From: Apostichopus japonicus
Lineage: Eukaryota > Echinodermata > Holothuroidea > Aspidochirotida > Stichopodidae
Direction: 5' to 3'
DNA: 64,000 nucleotides
Assembly: GCF_037975245.1 (NCBI RefSeq)
Contig: NC_092562.1
Location: forward strand, 16,238,521 to 16,302,520
The translations under genes were made by a program, and so were the position numbers. Below are positions 1 through 11,000 of this stretch, one piece after another. A model generated the notes under the pieces. It saw only the letters and a list, made by a program, of their open reading frames with translations, was not told the DNA's origin and made no database searches. Position 1 is the first letter of the stretch. Each line of letters begins with the position of its first letter.

Positions 1-1562
1 CAGATAAAAAGTTTGATTCGCTGTAAATTAGAAGAAGGAAAATAAATAAAAAATAAATATATACATCTAAACTTTGAAATCTTGGCATAAAAATGGTTGA
101 CAAATGAAAGTATGAGAGTAGTTCAGAATATAATCAAAAATGTGTTGAAACATGGATTGGAAAATGTTATCAAAAAGCAGGACATTCACCCGGCTTCTTC
201 CAAAAGTCTTGAAATTAAAAATTTAGAAGAAAAATAAAACTTGATGTTGTACTATAGAAATTTCCCAGAGTCATCAGGAGTAAATTTAAAACTTAATTAA
301 AGAAGTATTATCATCAGTATTTTACCCAAGATTCTGGTACTCTTGAGTACTCACCTATGCACAGTTTCATACATTACCCACAGAGGACAAAAGCATTTTT
401 TTCCACCAAAGCCATGACAGTAAATGTTTTTTGACTGGGGTCACTCTTTGCCTTTATGGGATCATGGGTAACACAGACTTAGATTGTACTGTGTGACAGA
501 TTTTGATTAATCCAGCAAATTAGAGGGCAGTTGTTAATCATATGAAAACTTTGATTTCATTATCAAGTCACTTTCAAGGTAGTGTGATGATCTCACCTTA
601 TCTCAGCCAGACGAACAATTGTCTGGATTCTAACTATATAAACAAGAAGAAGTACCTGACTTTGTTTGCGCGGCACACTGCTTGTGCGTGACATTTACCC
701 TCTCTGATCTTTTGATACATATTAAATGTAGGTCTAAGAAAACTCATGTAGTAGCATGATGAAGTACTAGCTTCATCTAAGTAGGGTTGTCAAGATTGAA
801 TCGTTATAGGCAAACGACAGGTACGATTCCACTTTCTCATAGGGTCCCCACTCTTCTTAGATTTGCTGTCAAAAACCATTGTTTTTCAGAGAGTTTGATA
901 TATGATTAGATAATTAGTCGAAGAGTGGAGAAACAATTAATGCCTACAAGAAGAGTTCCTGAATGTATGACTTGAACAGAGACTCTTGTGTAGGCCTATG
1001 TTGTATGGTTTGGAAACATATTTACTTTTTGGACGTTATTTGCGACTAAAGACGTATCTTATTTTTATCTGACTTCCAGAATGAAAGTGGTAACTGCCTG
1101 ACCGGTTTTTGTTTAGTCACAGCAACTCCATATTTATTCTCAAACTTTTATTGTTGGATTATCATCATAGAGATTAATCACTTGAAGACAACAATTAGCA
1201 GAACCCCCTTTCAGATGCAAATAAAGCTTCAGGCATTTATACGCCTGCTGTCATACTGAAATAGCATTGTAAGCTGTGCGCATGTCATTACTGTAACTCT
1301 TACAAGGTTTGACACATCTTTTGTGACGCCGTTGCAACAGACCGCTACGAGCATTCTCATCTCTATTTTCGATGTGATGCATTTAAATATAATAATTACA
1401 TGGTAAACCAGCAATATCTGTAACTGTAGGTTAAATTCATAGCATTGTCTTCCTTTCTTTTGTGGAAGAATAGTTCTGTACTCAACCCCACTAGTTATAA
1501 CAAACTTTCAAAGTTACTTTACTCTTCAATCTCCCTGCACTCCCACTCTGTGGTGTATAGAG
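1..1562. other. AT-rich stretch, no gene seen
   Basis: I found no exon with good splice signals, no RNA gene and no clear repeat here. Open frames are short and lack coding character. It could be an intron of the gene whose last exons lie at 3782-5594, or intergenic DNA. Confidence 0.4.
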
Positions 1563-2035
1563 TAAGGTGACCATATTTGCCTGACTGGAATCAGGGACAT
1601 TTATTGTGTAACTGATATGGGGGAGGGTCTAAGGGGAGGGGGTGTCCCCCTCCCCTTTGGAAAATTTTCTAGTGCCTAAGGTGCTTAGATGTAAAATGGT
1701 GATACTTAGAAGCACTTTTTAAATCAATTTTATTTTCAAAAATGTAGCTTTTTCTTAGATGAAATTTATTTACTTTACGAAAGAGTGCTAGGCTAGATCG
1801 ATCTAGCATATTTTACTTTACACTGGCCCACCTGAAATACTGTTTAGTTCCGTTCTGCGACTGCACACTTGAATAAATTGGTTTTTTACAATTATTTTAC
1901 TAATAATGTGGGATATTTTCGAAATTCCTGAACATTTTGACGAATTGGGGACATTTTCGGGGACACTTGTTCATCGGGGACAGCACACTGTAATCGGGGA
2001 CTGTCCCCGAAAATCAGGGACGTCTGGTCACCTTA
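1563..2035. mobile_element. hAT-type non-autonomous element (MITE)
   Basis: The ends are inverted repeats: TAAGGTGACC at the left and GGTCACCTTA at the right. The element is flanked by a perfect 8-bp direct duplication, GTATAGAG, at 1555-1562 and 2036-2043. An 8-bp target duplication is the hallmark of hAT-superfamily insertion. At 473 bp and without a coding frame it must have been mobilised by an enzyme from elsewhere. The right part carries repeated GGGGACA/TGTCCCC motifs that can fold. Confidence 0.85.
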
Positions 2036-3781
2036 GTATAGAGCAGCACATGGTAACCTTTTTGCATTTTCCTCTTTTTTTGACTCGCCCATTCCAGTCT
2101 ACTGCCCTCCTTAACATTCTACTACCCAAAGAGTTTGGAGCACGTAGTTGAGAGTAGAATCTCTCTCTACAAACATTCTGACTTCTTTAACTCATGGAAC
2201 CATTTTCAATGCCTTTGCTTCACCTTGGTCTTCAGAAGCTCTCTTCCACATGACCACTGAATAAGTGACCTCTTCTTTTAATGGCATTTTTAGGGAGAAG
2301 AAACTGTCCCGCAATACTCCCTTAGAATGATATCTTTGCATGCATGGGCTTAAATGCTATTGATAATACTGTTAAGATTATAGGTCAACTAAGCATTATT
2401 ATCAGTAACAAACTCGCTAAGAGAGCTTGACTTGTGCTCAGGCTGTAATCAGAAGATCCAGGTATTTATTGAAAAATAATTTAAACCAATAGATATTCTT
2501 GTCAGATCTGTCTGGGTAAATCTGGCTGAATGGTTTAGTAATCATCCCTCCCTGATCAGTTCTGAAAGTAAATTTTATTTTCAGAAAATAAACTTTTGCA
2601 AATAATATGTGATGTCAAGAAAGGAGTACACAGACAATTACTTCTTCATTTATGTAACAGGACATTTATGTGACAAGAACAACTTGTAGCAAGCTCAATA
2701 TTTGTTTGTCTTCAATATAGTGCCGAATTGTTCATTGTTCATAATTGCAATTGAACACGACTCTGTTTAATCTAACTTAGACAAAAGAGCTCTGTTAATT
2801 GCCAAGGTTGTGTCAAGTCATGAAATCCATTGTAACATTTTACCTTTGTTTTGCTGTGTACCAATATAACCCAGGGGCGGTGGGCAACAGTGAAAGTTTA
2901 TATCCAATGCCCGGGCTGCAGAACTGTTAGGATATATCTGCTACCATGTTTTAAATGGAAATATTACTTTGTATGGGAACTAAAAGATCCCAAAACGTGA
3001 TACATTCACTACCATCTGTTATGTTGAAACATGCTAACACAAGAAGTCTCTACAAACAAATTCCTAAATAAATCAATTGTGTTTTCCATTGAAACAATAC
3101 AATCAATGAAAGAGGCTTTGGATAAAAACTGCAGATTTCAATGTTTAAAACACAAGTTTGCACTCTTCCTATCTTCTTATCTGCGTCATTGTTGCACATT
3201 TTTTCATTGACTTACTTACTAAATCATAACAGTAATGTGGTCTCTAAGTCTAGATAGAAAGTTCTCACTAGCTAAATACTACCCATCACTGGATAGCTGA
3301 CAAGTGGGCCATTAATGGCAGCCTTCAATTTTCCGTATCATGACCATGCAGGGTTTTTACTATGAGAGCCTGAACTTTTCGTCACTTTTAAGCAAACCTC
3401 TTTACTCAGCAGTTAACAATTTTTGTATGCTGCTCATTGGAGGCCTGAAGGGGTGTAAAATTGCCTCGATTGACCCAATTTTTGCACCATATGTACTTCC
3501 ATTCATGCTCTCCAACATGCAAGCCACAAAAAGAAACAGATCCTGATTGATCTGTAACATTAGCAAGACTAAAATTCTGCCTAAGGTCACCCTTCAGACC
3601 GCATTTCTAAGAGAGATCATTAATATGCTGTTCTATCAACATAGTTCTCCTTTGAAAATAATTATGTTTCATGAAATCATTTTTGTCATCTCCATTTTTT
3701 TTTTTTAATTCAGAAATAGATCCGAGATTGTATTGTAGTTTTTAATTGATACGAAACTCGTCTGAAATTGTTTATCAACAG
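2036..3781. other. AT-rich stretch, probably intron
   Basis: Nothing recognisable was seen. Two overlapping open frames at 3340-3590 on opposite strands are shadows of each other and have no splice context. The stretch ends at the AG that precedes the exon at 3782. Confidence 0.35.
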
Positions 3782-3859
3782 CACTTAGCGACGGCATTCC
3801 CAATTGTGGATGACAACATAAGGGATGCCATGGGGGATCATCTGTACCAGATGTTTATG
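3782..3859 (+). CDS. unrecognised gene, antepenultimate exon
   Basis: This exon is 26 codons, phase 0 at both ends. The acceptor is TTATCAACAG and the donor ATG|GTAAGG. It encodes HLATAFPIVDDNIRDAMGDH followed by LYQMFM. The polypyrimidine tract is weak, so the acceptor is the least certain boundary. Confidence 0.5.
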
Positions 3860-5594
3860 GTAAGGATATTACACCAAATATTGCAGTCACCCATTTCATC
3901 CATCAGAGTTCTTCGAGTGGGTATCGCATTGAGACCATCTACCTGGACTTGTAGTGAGTCCGTAGTACTGTACTTACACTCGCCCTGGTGGATATTTTAA
4001 AATGATAGTATCGGAGCTTGCACACATTAATTTACTTGTACTCGTAATTTAGAGCTTTGAAACTGTTCTTGTACTCGCATCAAGGCGGTTGTTTACTTTC
4101 TACTCATAGCTGTCATGCTGTTAATTTACTCATGCCAAAGGTCAAGATGAGGAGCTTTTTAAATTTTTCATATTGAAGTTTGTATACATCTTTGTTTGAT
4201 TATGGTAAAAAAACAGTCATTTATGAGGTAAGTTAAAGGAGTGTTTGGCTCTGATTGTATGACTGCAGATAGCAACTCCTTGGTATGACTACATAACTCC
4301 TGATATCTACAAACATTTTTTATGAATTTGCTCCATTTGAAAGCAGGAATTGATGTCACATTGTAAAGGTGCATGGCATCTCTGCCATCTGTTGGGCTAT
4401 AAAGTATTTCGGGTGGGGATATTGATAGCACACATGAATAAATTAAAGGGCATGATTTTTCTGTAGATTTACATTTCGTTGAAATATTCCACCACATAAT
4501 AATCATATGTAAAAATACATACTTATCATCAAAATTAATGGTGCTAGAAATATTTTTTCATGACATGAAATTGTGCGATATCGACTTTTCCCCCCCCCCA
4601 CTTTTTCTCTTTCTCTAGTCCAATCCGGAGGGCTTGTACATGAATATGACGTCCGTTCAAGCCGACGTTCTGAGATCCAATAAATCCAACATACCTGGAA
4701 GTGAGTATGCTTAAACCCTTTTTTCCCATTAATATGTCAAATAACACACATCACAAAAATATGATATTCAGAAAGCATAATACCAATTGTTTAGTTATCC
4801 AAATAACATTCACAGTTTAAGACAGCAAAAAAAATCTCCACTCATTATGTTTCTTGTATCATCTTCTTGTGGTTTTTTCTTCTTTTTCATTTTGTTCTGC
4901 GATTTGTTTTCTCAATAATGATAACGATCAATTTAAACAGCAGACGACCCACTTAGATGTAGGGGTTGCTTTTGCAAGTCTTTAAAAGAAAATAGTCGTA
5001 GGATAAGTTTATGGTCTTTCCTTAACCCATTCTTCTACTCTGCTAAGTAACTTGTGTACATGATCAGACAGTGCTAATTTGTTGGAAGATAAAACTACCA
5101 TTCTTGTCCATTGTAACTAATGATTAATGTGTTTACATTGTGAGGTCGATACCACCGCAGGTTCTGTTTATCGTGAAGAACTAAATAAATAATTGCTCTT
5201 TTTTAATTGTTCGTAGAAAATGATCTTGATCACAAGTCAATGGGTTATTTATCCTGATATATTTCTCGGTTTGGATCTTTGCCATATATAATAACTAACT
5301 TGCATAAAGTTTGATTTATTGGGTAAAGTATAATGTAACATGTGGTGAAGAAGGAAAAAATGTTAAATGGTGACTAAAAATTTGATAAATTTCAATTCCC
5401 CCTCCCCTCCCACATCCCCCACCCAAACAAATTATCCCCCTATAGTCGTGTTATAACGATGATATTAATTATGTTTTTTCCATGTTTGTGTTATTTTTTT
5501 TTGATTTGCAAGAAATGATCATTTTTCAAGTAATTTTCAACTTGGTGTTTTTCCTTTTCTTTTGTTTGTAGTTGTTGATTCCACTAACAGATGA
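3782..5594 (+). CDS. C-terminal exons of an unrecognised gene (partial)
   Basis: Three exons join in phase: 3782-3859 (phase 0, donor GTAAGG), 4619-4700 (acceptor TTTCTCTAG, donor GTGAGT, ending one base into a codon) and 5572-5594 (acceptor TTTGTTTGTAG, ending in TGA). The joined tail is 60 residues and includes the pieces HLATAFPIVDDNIRDAMGDH, SNPEGLYMNMTSVQADVLRS and the end GIVDSTNR. An in-frame TAA near 3743 limits how far the first exon can extend. The 5' part of the gene lies outside the window or in exons I could not find. I do not recognise the family. The tail is hydrophilic, with no membrane segment, and a conserved domain is not obvious. Codon flow and splice signals make it more likely real than chance. 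Confidence 0.55.
4619..4700 (+). CDS. unrecognised gene, penultimate exon
   Basis: This exon is 82 bases with a strong pyrimidine-rich acceptor (TTTTCTCTTTCTCTAG) and a consensus GTGAGT donor. It encodes SNPEGLYMNMTSVQADVLRS and then NKSNIPG, ending one base into the next codon. Confidence 0.6.
5572..5594 (+). CDS. unrecognised gene, last coding exon
   Basis: A strong acceptor (TTCTTTTGTTTGTAG) is followed by two bases that complete an Ile codon, then VDSTNR and TGA. The remainder of the exon would be 3' UTR. Confidence 0.55.
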
Positions 5595-6020
5595 TTCTGG
5601 CTGGTCAGCTTGCTGGGAGTGAATAGTCAATACTTACAGCTGTTATTTATTCAAGGAATGTACAGTTTTATAACAGACAGTTGTTGACATCAAGATATCA
5701 CTACCTCACTGTACGATTGGTATCAAATGTCTAAATGTCACAGGTCAAGCTGAAAAGTTTGAAAACTTGTTCCCCAACATTAAGGATGTAATCAATATTT
5801 TTATCTGCTGTTTAACTTTTGTTAACCTAACAGACTTTTTTCATTACATTTTGATATCCTATCCATATATTACTGCCAGGTAAAAGTTTGTAGAATATAA
5901 TGAACTGAAAAAAAAGAAGAGAAGGAATTACTTGAATTGAATATATCTTTGTTACTGTTACATCCATGTGTCATTGAGTCAGTTTATAACCCAGTACCTA
6001 ATATAGTGATACATCCATTA

Positions 6021-6216
6021 CACCACCGATGGTGATCTTTGCATCGCACCACCGATGGTGATGTTTCAGTTCCACCACCGATGGTGATGTTTTAGTTACA
6101 CCACCGATGGTGATGATTCAGATACACCACTGATGGTGATGTTTCTGTTAAACCACCGATGGTGATGTTTGCACTGCACCACTGATGGTGATATATCAGT
6201 TGCACCACCGATGGTG
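6021..6216 (+). repeat. 8 x 26-bp minisatellite with hairpin core
   Basis: Copies of CACCACCGATGGTG or a near variant start at 6021, 6047, 6073, 6099, 6125, 6151, 6177 and 6203, an exact 26-bp period. In each copy CACCA pairs with TGGTG around a CCGA or CTGA loop; the 6151 copy starts AACCA. Spacers vary more than the core (CTTTGCATCG, ATGTTTCAGT and similar). The array lies between the stop codon at 5594 and the polyadenylation signal at 6773, so it is probably transcribed as 3' UTR. Confidence 0.95.
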
Positions 6217-6772
6217 ATTTGACATTTCATTGGTTGGAGGGACCTATGAGGAGAACCTTGAGAGGGACTGTGACTGTCATTCATATTGAAAATTACAACT
6301 GATGGCTGAATATGACTGACATACATACTGCCAAAGGCTAATCGTCAGAAATGAGAAAGAAAGTGGTGTGGGGTTTGGGGGGTGAGAAAGGTGGTAAAGA
6401 TTTGGCTTGTAACAGTTCTAAGCCAGAATACAGTCTCATTGAAAAACAGGTTTTAGTAACTTTCTAATTGCTATGTCCAATGTTATAGTATGTTATATAT
6501 AACATTTAATAACCAGCTTATTTTTAGTCTCAGTTTGGTGATGAATGTTCATTTTCATTGATACTATGATAAGAATTAAAATTTAATGCAAAGCTCACTT
6601 TCTTTTCCATCTCTCGTTTTATTTCACTGTTTGAGGTAGGGGTAAAGTAGTGCTCTTTATCATATGATTTAAGTACTTAGTGGTACTTTAAGTCTGTCAT
6701 AATGTTACTGTCTTATCTGCCCCAGCAACCTAGTAACACAAAGTGATTTACTCCTCTGATTCTGCTTTTAGC

Positions 6773-6778
6773 AATAAA
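6773..6778 (+). terminator. candidate polyadenylation signal of the upstream gene
   Basis: AATAAA lies about 1.2 kb after the stop codon at 5594. An ATTAAA variant at 6575-6580 is an alternative. Confidence 0.4.
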
Positions 6779-6795
6779 ATAGTCATGAAGGCCTA

Positions 6796-7984
6796 ACAAC
6801 TTGTTGCTATGAAATATGGTCACTTAAACATTTGAAGGCAATAATGCAACCATCATTAGGAGATGTAAATGCTTCTTAGATCCAACAAACCTTGTCTAAA
6901 ATTGATGAGGCTTGAAATATTACCTGATCCCCGACCCTCACCCAGACTTGACTAGAAGTATGACAGGTTACATCCCCGGGTCTGGGCTGAATTAAGGGCA
7001 CCAGGGGATATGTGATAAAACTGTTCTCGTTTTCATAATATACTTCAGGAAACATGAAGATTTCAAGCATAATTTTCCCAGGACCTAACCTAGTCATCAA
7101 CACTGCTGCCCCACCCACCCTAATCCACGCCCCCTGCCCCACACATGTATGAAACAAATAACACGGCTCCCTGTTATCTAGATGATTAGCCCACAAGTAT
7201 CAAAACCCACTAGGAGCTTCCATGAGGACTGAGCCACGACCCATCAGGCTCATCATCAATGCCTTGAATCATGATAGGTAGCTTGGATAACCTTCTACTG
7301 AAGGGTAGATGCAGTTTCCGACGTGCTCACAAAAGATATCTGCGTTACGCACGTTTTGGGTCGTGCCTCGTTGTTTACGGACCGTCCATCTTAGACTAGA
7401 CATGTCAATAAGTTGTCTGGGATTATATGTCTGGGATTATAAAACTTGACGGATGCTCTTTGCCCGTTCCCTTGTCCAAAGAGAACAAATCACAACTACA
7501 TTCTACTAGATTACGTGTGGGAACAAAAAAAAGGTGGGGAGCTGATTATGTGTGTATATAGCGCATTTACCTATACTGACGTGTTAGTTTTTTAACGCAT
7601 ATATACATAAAGTTAAAAGTATAAGGTTACAAATGAAATATAAACATTTGATCATCGGAACATTAAAACCATCGTACCATTCCCTCGGATACATACCCGT
7701 GATGCTATCTTTCTTTATTACGTATGTATATTGTAATACGAGTTTTTTCTTTCTTTCTTTCTTCCTTCACCCCCTTTGCGGTAAACTTTGATCCTCGTAA
7801 TATTTACTCTGGTAGCTCCACAGGTAATTAACTCCTGCCTGAGTACCCTCGTTTTCGCTATCAAATTTGTCACGTATATGTTAACATAGTGATTTGAACT
7901 GGGCTAATACTTCCCCAGACGTCGTCGACCGTGCTGCAGGTTTTCATTGGAGATTTCATCGGAGTCACATCCGAAGCTCTAAAG
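6796..7984 (+). promoter_or_regulatory. intergenic region and vitellogenin 5' flank
   Basis: This is the stretch between the upstream gene's presumed poly(A) site and the vitellogenin ATG. A pyrimidine tract (TTTCTTTCTTTCTTTC) lies near 7745-7767. TATA-like words occur at about 7554 and 7597, too far upstream for the visible leader unless a 5' UTR intron exists. I see no perfect estrogen-response palindrome. The bases before the ATG (AAAG|ATGG) give a good start context, with A at -3 and G at +4. Confidence 0.35.
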
Positions 7985-8021
7985 ATGGAGAAGAAACTCC
8001 TATGGTTTGTTGTCCTGTCAT
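7985..8021 (+). CDS. Vtg: vitellogenin exon 1 (start, signal peptide)
   Basis: The ATG sits in good context and encodes MEKKLLWFVVLS plus one base before the donor GTACGT. Together with exon 2 it gives a Lys-Lys n-region and the hydrophobic core LLWFVVLSCIPLTLVA, a classic secretion signal with likely cleavage near VA|DPSE. Confidence 0.85.
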
Positions 8022-11000
8022 GTACGTCACGGACGTTTTTTGTTTCTTCTTTCAAAAGTTATATTTTGATATGATTTTTTTTAGAGTTTTTAAGGTATAT
8101 CACATTATCATACACCTGACATAAGATCGAAGCAAGCTTTAGTTTAGTTTAGTTTAGTTAAGTAGGAATATAAAAGGATGATCAGGAAGGACACTCAAGT
8201 CCCTATCAAGGACCCTATATAGGAGAGAAGAAAACAGAAGACAGACCCGATTACAGTTGTTCAATGCATATGAGCAGAAGCGGGTTCAAATCAATTCAGC
8301 TTTACCGCAATTCAACTTTAATCTGATGTGCTTACGTTTGTCAAATAGAAACGTCTTTTCTGGCTCAAGGCGGTATCGGGAGCTAGAATGCTAAGATTTA
8401 ATCTTAAGTTACCCCTTCCCCAGCTCCTCCATTTGCCATTGTCATTTGTAGTTTTCTTCTGCCCCTGAATTAAAAGTTAGTTTTTACTTTGGCTTCGAAA
8501 TAAATTGCTCAAGGAAGAAAGCTAGATATAAGGTATACTATAGTCTATATGTGTACATAATGAATTGAGTACTATATATGCTGTTTACGGACACGGCCGT
8601 ATCAAGACACGTGGCATTATATAATTTATAACATACTTTAACTTATATTGTAATAATATGTAATTACAGAATCTCATTTTGTTGAAAAAAGGAAAGTTAG
8701 TTATAGCAGTATATAGTGCCGATTTGTTTGAAAACATTAAAATATTGGAAGTTGCTTCCTCAAAATCAAACCCGCTTCCCTGTCCATATACAGTACAGTA
8801 AATGCATATACCATAATACAATAATTAATAACTAAGGACTAAAACGAAACGATATATAGATGTGCTTTTGATCTAAATTTGCAGAATATCTCGAACAATT
8901 TTGTTAAGCAAATCAAACTTAGCCACCGGGATAACCCTTCAAGAGAATAAAATAATAAATAAATGTGTCCAACAGGGTGATACTAAAGGTCAACGACTGG
9001 GGGGGGGGGGGGGATGTTTGCATTTTGCGTGATGAAAATCTCTCTTTGTCACGACAAGGAGTCTCGAGTTTAAGATAACGACAACTCCTGGCTCCAGTTT
9101 TATAGACGCAGACACCGCACTATGAACAATTGAACAATCACCTGATTTATTTTACTTTCATAACCCGTAGAAATGTTTAAGTTTTATAAGTTTCAAAATG
9201 TCGAATTGAAACGAATTTTTGTAGACCAAATATATCGTGATAAAACATCGAAATATTGACATCAACGTCGGAAAGTTGTGATAAAACGTTAAATGTTGAG
9301 GTAGAACATCGAACTGTCTGGTTAAACCTTTTAATTTCGAGGTATAAATATCGATATTTGACTATAAAGCCGGTCTGGTGGTTGTTGTAACAGTCCCCAA
9401 TTTCGAGAGAATACACTCGTGACGTCAAATTTTTGCGTTCAAATGTAGAATTGTTTAATTAAAGTGTTTCAGGTAAAATCAAATTTATGTTGAGAGGATA
9501 CCTCGAACTTTTGAGGTAAAACGTCAAACAGAATTAGACGAAAAGTCGAAATTACAAGGTAAAACGAACTTCTTAAAATTGAGATGAAACGCCAATTTTC
9601 TTTCGACGGCATCTACAAAAGATAAAATCCTTCTGTGAAACGGTTCCATCACCATGCATTTTGCATGTTTACTACGCCGAGGACTATTTCTTATAACAAC
9701 ATGAAAACTGGTCTGACGGCACGATGGGGTTTTATCAAGAAACCTGAATAATTGCTTATTTAAATGTACACCCGATAGAGGATAGAGTAATACTAGTAAC
9801 GAAGACAATCAAAATAATTTGTCAGATCGGAAGCGTAAACTAAACATAAAGTTAAAGTAGTGGCAGCCAGAGAAGAAGGAAATGACTAGCCTGGGAGGCT
9901 GCCCCATCGGCCCCTAGTAATATATCACCCTCCCAGGAGTACCTATAGCCATACTCAATAATCAGAGATCGTTAAACGTATTTTGATTTGTGCAGATACA
10001 AAAAACTCGATCTATCCGGAACATGGGTCAATATATGATGAGTTTATGCTTCGAAATTTAATACTATTGACTCTGTCCAAATGTTGGTCCGAGGGTTGCA
10101 AAACTAGCATCTATATAGGCCTAAGATATATCGATCCAGGGACCACAGTGGAAATAAGTCTGCCGGACAGACTTTTATGTGTTATTCCTACACCATGTGT
10201 CTTGTATTTGTCTTTCGTACTTTTGTGTGGAATAAATTAGAATTTATTAAAACTGTAATTAATTTCGTAGTCGTACGATCAATATACACCTGAAGCCAAC
10301 CCTGCAGAAACTAATATTTCTTCCAGACTAAACGGGCGATCTTGCATCTACCCGACAGTCTTGATAAAATGATGATGTTCCCGACAACTATTTTCCTCAT
10401 AAAACCTCATAATTTGCTGAAAACCGCAAGCTATATATAGTGGGGTGGGGGAGGAGGTGCTACAATACTATACACCCATCCCCTCAACCACAGCGAATCC
10501 CTTACAGTTACGGGTAGTGAGGGAGTTCACAGTTCTTGAATGGGAAATGACAGTTAATGTGTGAAAGTGCGCTGCGGAATAGTCGATCAAGGAATCCGAG
10601 AGCCTTTTACTTAAACATCTAAATCTATATAGCCCCATGAAACAGATTTTAGTGTTTCCTACAAATTGATCATATGTTTCATTTTCTTTGTCTCTCCTCA
10701 GGTATACCACTTACTTTGGTTGCAGATCCAAGTGAAGGTAAGTTTATTTCTACAACAGCACGGTAATTTTTCAGAGTACACATCTTGGCCTAATTAACTC
10801 CATGGAAGACATCACAAGCCACAGTGGTTACTTTTCAATCACTGCGTCATGGTTTATGAACAAGTGGCTGCCTTAATATTGAAATATGGTCCCAGTGGAC
10901 CATAAATCTATGTAGGCTTACTCTAACACTAATAAAATGAATTAATCTGAGCGTATACATGCCATAGGGCCCAAGAAGCGTGACTTTCGTGGTATTTTTC

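Larger units (their letters stand above)
8022..10701 (+). other. Vtg: vitellogenin intron 1
   Basis: A 2.7-kb intron. It holds the non-LTR tail (8138-8266), a G run near 9000-9014 and a degenerate AAAACGTCGAA-type array (9195-9600). I saw no other gene. Confidence 0.8.

Noticed and set aside
3340-3590. Overlapping opposite-strand open frames
   Set aside because: They mirror each other, lack splice or start signals and have no recognisable domain.
3900-4140. Repeated 'TTGTACTCGC/TACTCATG' words, also near 41850-42060
   Set aside because: The similarity is short and irregular. I could not define a unit or boundaries.
6021-6216. CRISPR-like array (regular repeats with spacers)
   Set aside because: The period is only 26 bp, the spacers are related to each other, and the context is a eukaryotic gene.
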